From Agaricus subrufescens (taxonomy: Eukaryota; Basidiomycota; Agaricomycetes; Agaricales; Agaricaceae): DNA of 64,000 nt. The notes beneath the pieces are model-generated. The model had not been told where the DNA came from. It saw only the letters and a program-made list of their open reading frames with translations, and did not search any database. The DNA lies in contig CM057068.1 of the NCBI GenBank assembly GCA_029945375.1, positions 1,474,233 through 1,538,232 on the forward strand. The letters run 5' to 3'. Below, piece after piece: positions 62,823 to 64,000 of the stretch; position 1 is the first letter of the stretch, and each line of letters starts with the position of its first letter. The translations under genes and the position numbers were made by a program.

Positions 62823-64000
62823 TACAGTAACCAACATTTATAATGCGCCACGTGATTTTCCCGAGAACAATCACCATAACTCACGACAATGGACAATGGT
62901 TATCATGGTTCATTGTCTATACAATCCATTCATGACCTACTTCAAAATGACAAAGTACTTGGGGGCTCATTGTGTTCAATGGGATAGAAAAATGGACAAT
63001 GGTGTTTTGGTGGTGGTGCATTTTTTATTTTCATAAAATGAGTGTACAGACAGAAAATGTGTATAAAATCAAGGGAGCAAGGAGGTCAATCGAAATTCAC
63101 CCCAATAGTCGCTATCATCATCCTCTACACCCTCGTAACTATGGTTTATACCTCACCCACCAAGAAAGCCAGGATCGTTGTCCTCAAGCAGCAGGGTCTC
63201 TCTAATCGAGATATTGCTACTCGCATGGGTGTACATCAATCTACTGTGGGCTGTATCTTCAAAAGCTATGGTGAAACTCAAGATTTCAAACATAGTATTC
63301 ATAAAGCAGGCCGCCCCCAGAAACTCAGTATTGAAGATGTCCGTTATGGGGCTCGACTTCTTGCTATGGGTCGTGTTACAAATGCTACTGAGCTTCAAAT
63401 CAAGTATCTCCCTGGAATTACACCCCAGACAGTGAGAAGAAGACTTCGGCAAGCAGGGTTAAAGGCCTATATACGTCATCACAAGCCTCTTTTGACCGAG
63501 AAACACATTAAACGACGATTGGAGTGGGCTAAAGTCCATGAGCACTGGACAGTAGATGATTGGAAATCTGTGGTGTTCTCAGATGAGTCAAAAATTGATT
63601 TGGTGGGGTCAGATGGTCGTCAGTGGTGTTGGAGGAAGCCAGGGCAAGAATTGGACCCTCGATATGTGACGAAGAAAGTGAAGCATGGTGGTGGGAGTAT
63701 TATGATATGGGGGTGTATGACATCATCAGGGCTGGGAAGGCTTGTATGCATCGAAGGCAACATGGATGGGCCACTCTATGCCGAAATTCTTGATAATGAC
63801 TTGTTTGGGAGTCTCAAAGACCTGAATATCAAGAAGAAGGACATTATTTTTCAACAGGACAACGATCCAAAGCATACTTCTCATGTTGCCAAGGATTGGT
63901 TTATGTCAAAAAAGGTTGCTGTTCTTGATTGGCTCGCAAACAGCCCTGATATGAACATCGTTGAGCATGTCTGGGACTATGTTGATTGTCGGGTGCGTAC
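62823..64000 (+). mobile_element. Tc1/mariner element, right end beyond the window
   Basis: Contains the intact transposase frame. A possible left terminus TACAGTAACCAACATTTATA starts at 62823 with the TA expected at Tc1 insertion sites. The right inverted repeat lies outside the window, so this end is unconfirmed. Confidence 0.6.
63141..64000 (+). CDS. Tc1/mariner transposase (DD34E), partial at window end
   Basis: A single frame starts at ATG 63141 (MVYTSPTKKARIVVL) and runs open to the last base, at least 286 codons. The N-terminal helix-turn-helix pair has K-Q-Q-G-L-S-N-R-D-I-A and T-P-Q-T-V-R-R-R-L-R-Q-A-G-L. The catalytic triad is visible: F-S-D-E-S-K-I, Q-Q-D-N-D-P-K-H-T-S and S-P-D-M-N-I-V-E-H-V-W. 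Exactly 34 residues separate the second Asp and the Glu, the Tc1 signature. The enzyme cuts and pastes the element at TA sites. No stop or frameshift is seen and CpG is normal here, unlike the flank, so the insertion may be recent. Confidence 0.93.
   Translation, partial: MVYTSPTKKARIVVLKQQGLSNRDIATRMGVHQSTVGCIFKSYGETQDFKHSIHKAGRPQKLSIEDVRYGARLLAMGRVTNATELQIKYLPGITPQTVRRRLRQAGLKAYIRHHKPLLTEKHIKRRLEWAKVHEHWTVDDWKSVVFSDESKIDLVGSDGRQWCWRKPGQELDPRYVTKKVKHGGGSIMIWGCMTSSGLGRLVCIEGNMDGPLYAEILDNDLFGSLKDLNIKKKDIIFQQDNDPKHTSHVAKDWFMSKKVAVLDWLANSPDMNIVEHVWDYVDCRVR

Overview
The window is a piece of a filamentous basidiomycete chromosome, most likely Agaricomycetes. The genes are dense with short (about 40-65 nt) GT-AG introns, and the mix of families fits: a coiled-coil plus F-box protein, a NACHT NTPase, a DUF6533-type seven-helix protein, GPI-anchored and small secreted proteins, and tandem proteinase-K-like proteases. 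I did not assign a genus. All gene models were built by hand from reading frames and splice signals; no database search was run.

Left part (1-18.2 kb): the end of a terminal-inverted-repeat element with three 87-bp tandem repeats, then three paralogous secreted subtilisins (S8, proteinase-K type, 13 exons each) at 4.4, 10.0 and 15.6 kb. Two small beta-trefoil genes that look like the fungal I66 protease-inhibitor family lie among them (2.9 kb and 12.9 kb), and a third lies at 38.3 kb. A DUF6533 membrane protein lies between the first two proteases, and a 97-residue cysteine-rich secreted protein follows the third. The first protease has Asp in place of the oxyanion-hole Asn. All three encode the catalytic Asp through a 6-nt micro-exon.

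Middle (18.2-50 kb): a complete Dicer gene (minus strand, 1537 residues in my model); a tandem pair of proline-iminopeptidase-like alpha/beta hydrolases; a GPI-anchored eight-cysteine Ser/Gly-rich protein; cystathionine gamma-lyase with a TCACGTG box upstream; a large F-box protein; a tandem pair of hemerythrin-like (HHE) proteins; the third I66-like gene; a NACHT protein with a possible frameshift; a chitin-deacetylase-like gene divergent from a ferritin-like Rds1-type gene; and a GH29 alpha-L-fucosidase.

Right part (51.2-64 kb): a repeat block. It holds a 1.3-kb foldback element whose two arms of about 600 bp form a near-perfect palindrome; a reverse-oriented Ty3/gypsy LTR retrotransposon with an intact 5-bp target duplication but broken frames and two extra ORFs after the integrase; CpG-poor filler (one CpG in 61201-62220); and, at the edge, an uninterrupted Tc1/mariner DD34E transposase cut by the window end. 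The foldback element and the element at the left edge share terminal sequence, so one family flanks the gene block.

How it may fit together (inference): extracellular proteases beside protease-inhibitor-like proteins suggest a secreted proteolysis module. Dicer and a long-hairpin element in the same window, next to CpG-eroded transposons, fit a genome that silences repeats by small RNA and methylation.
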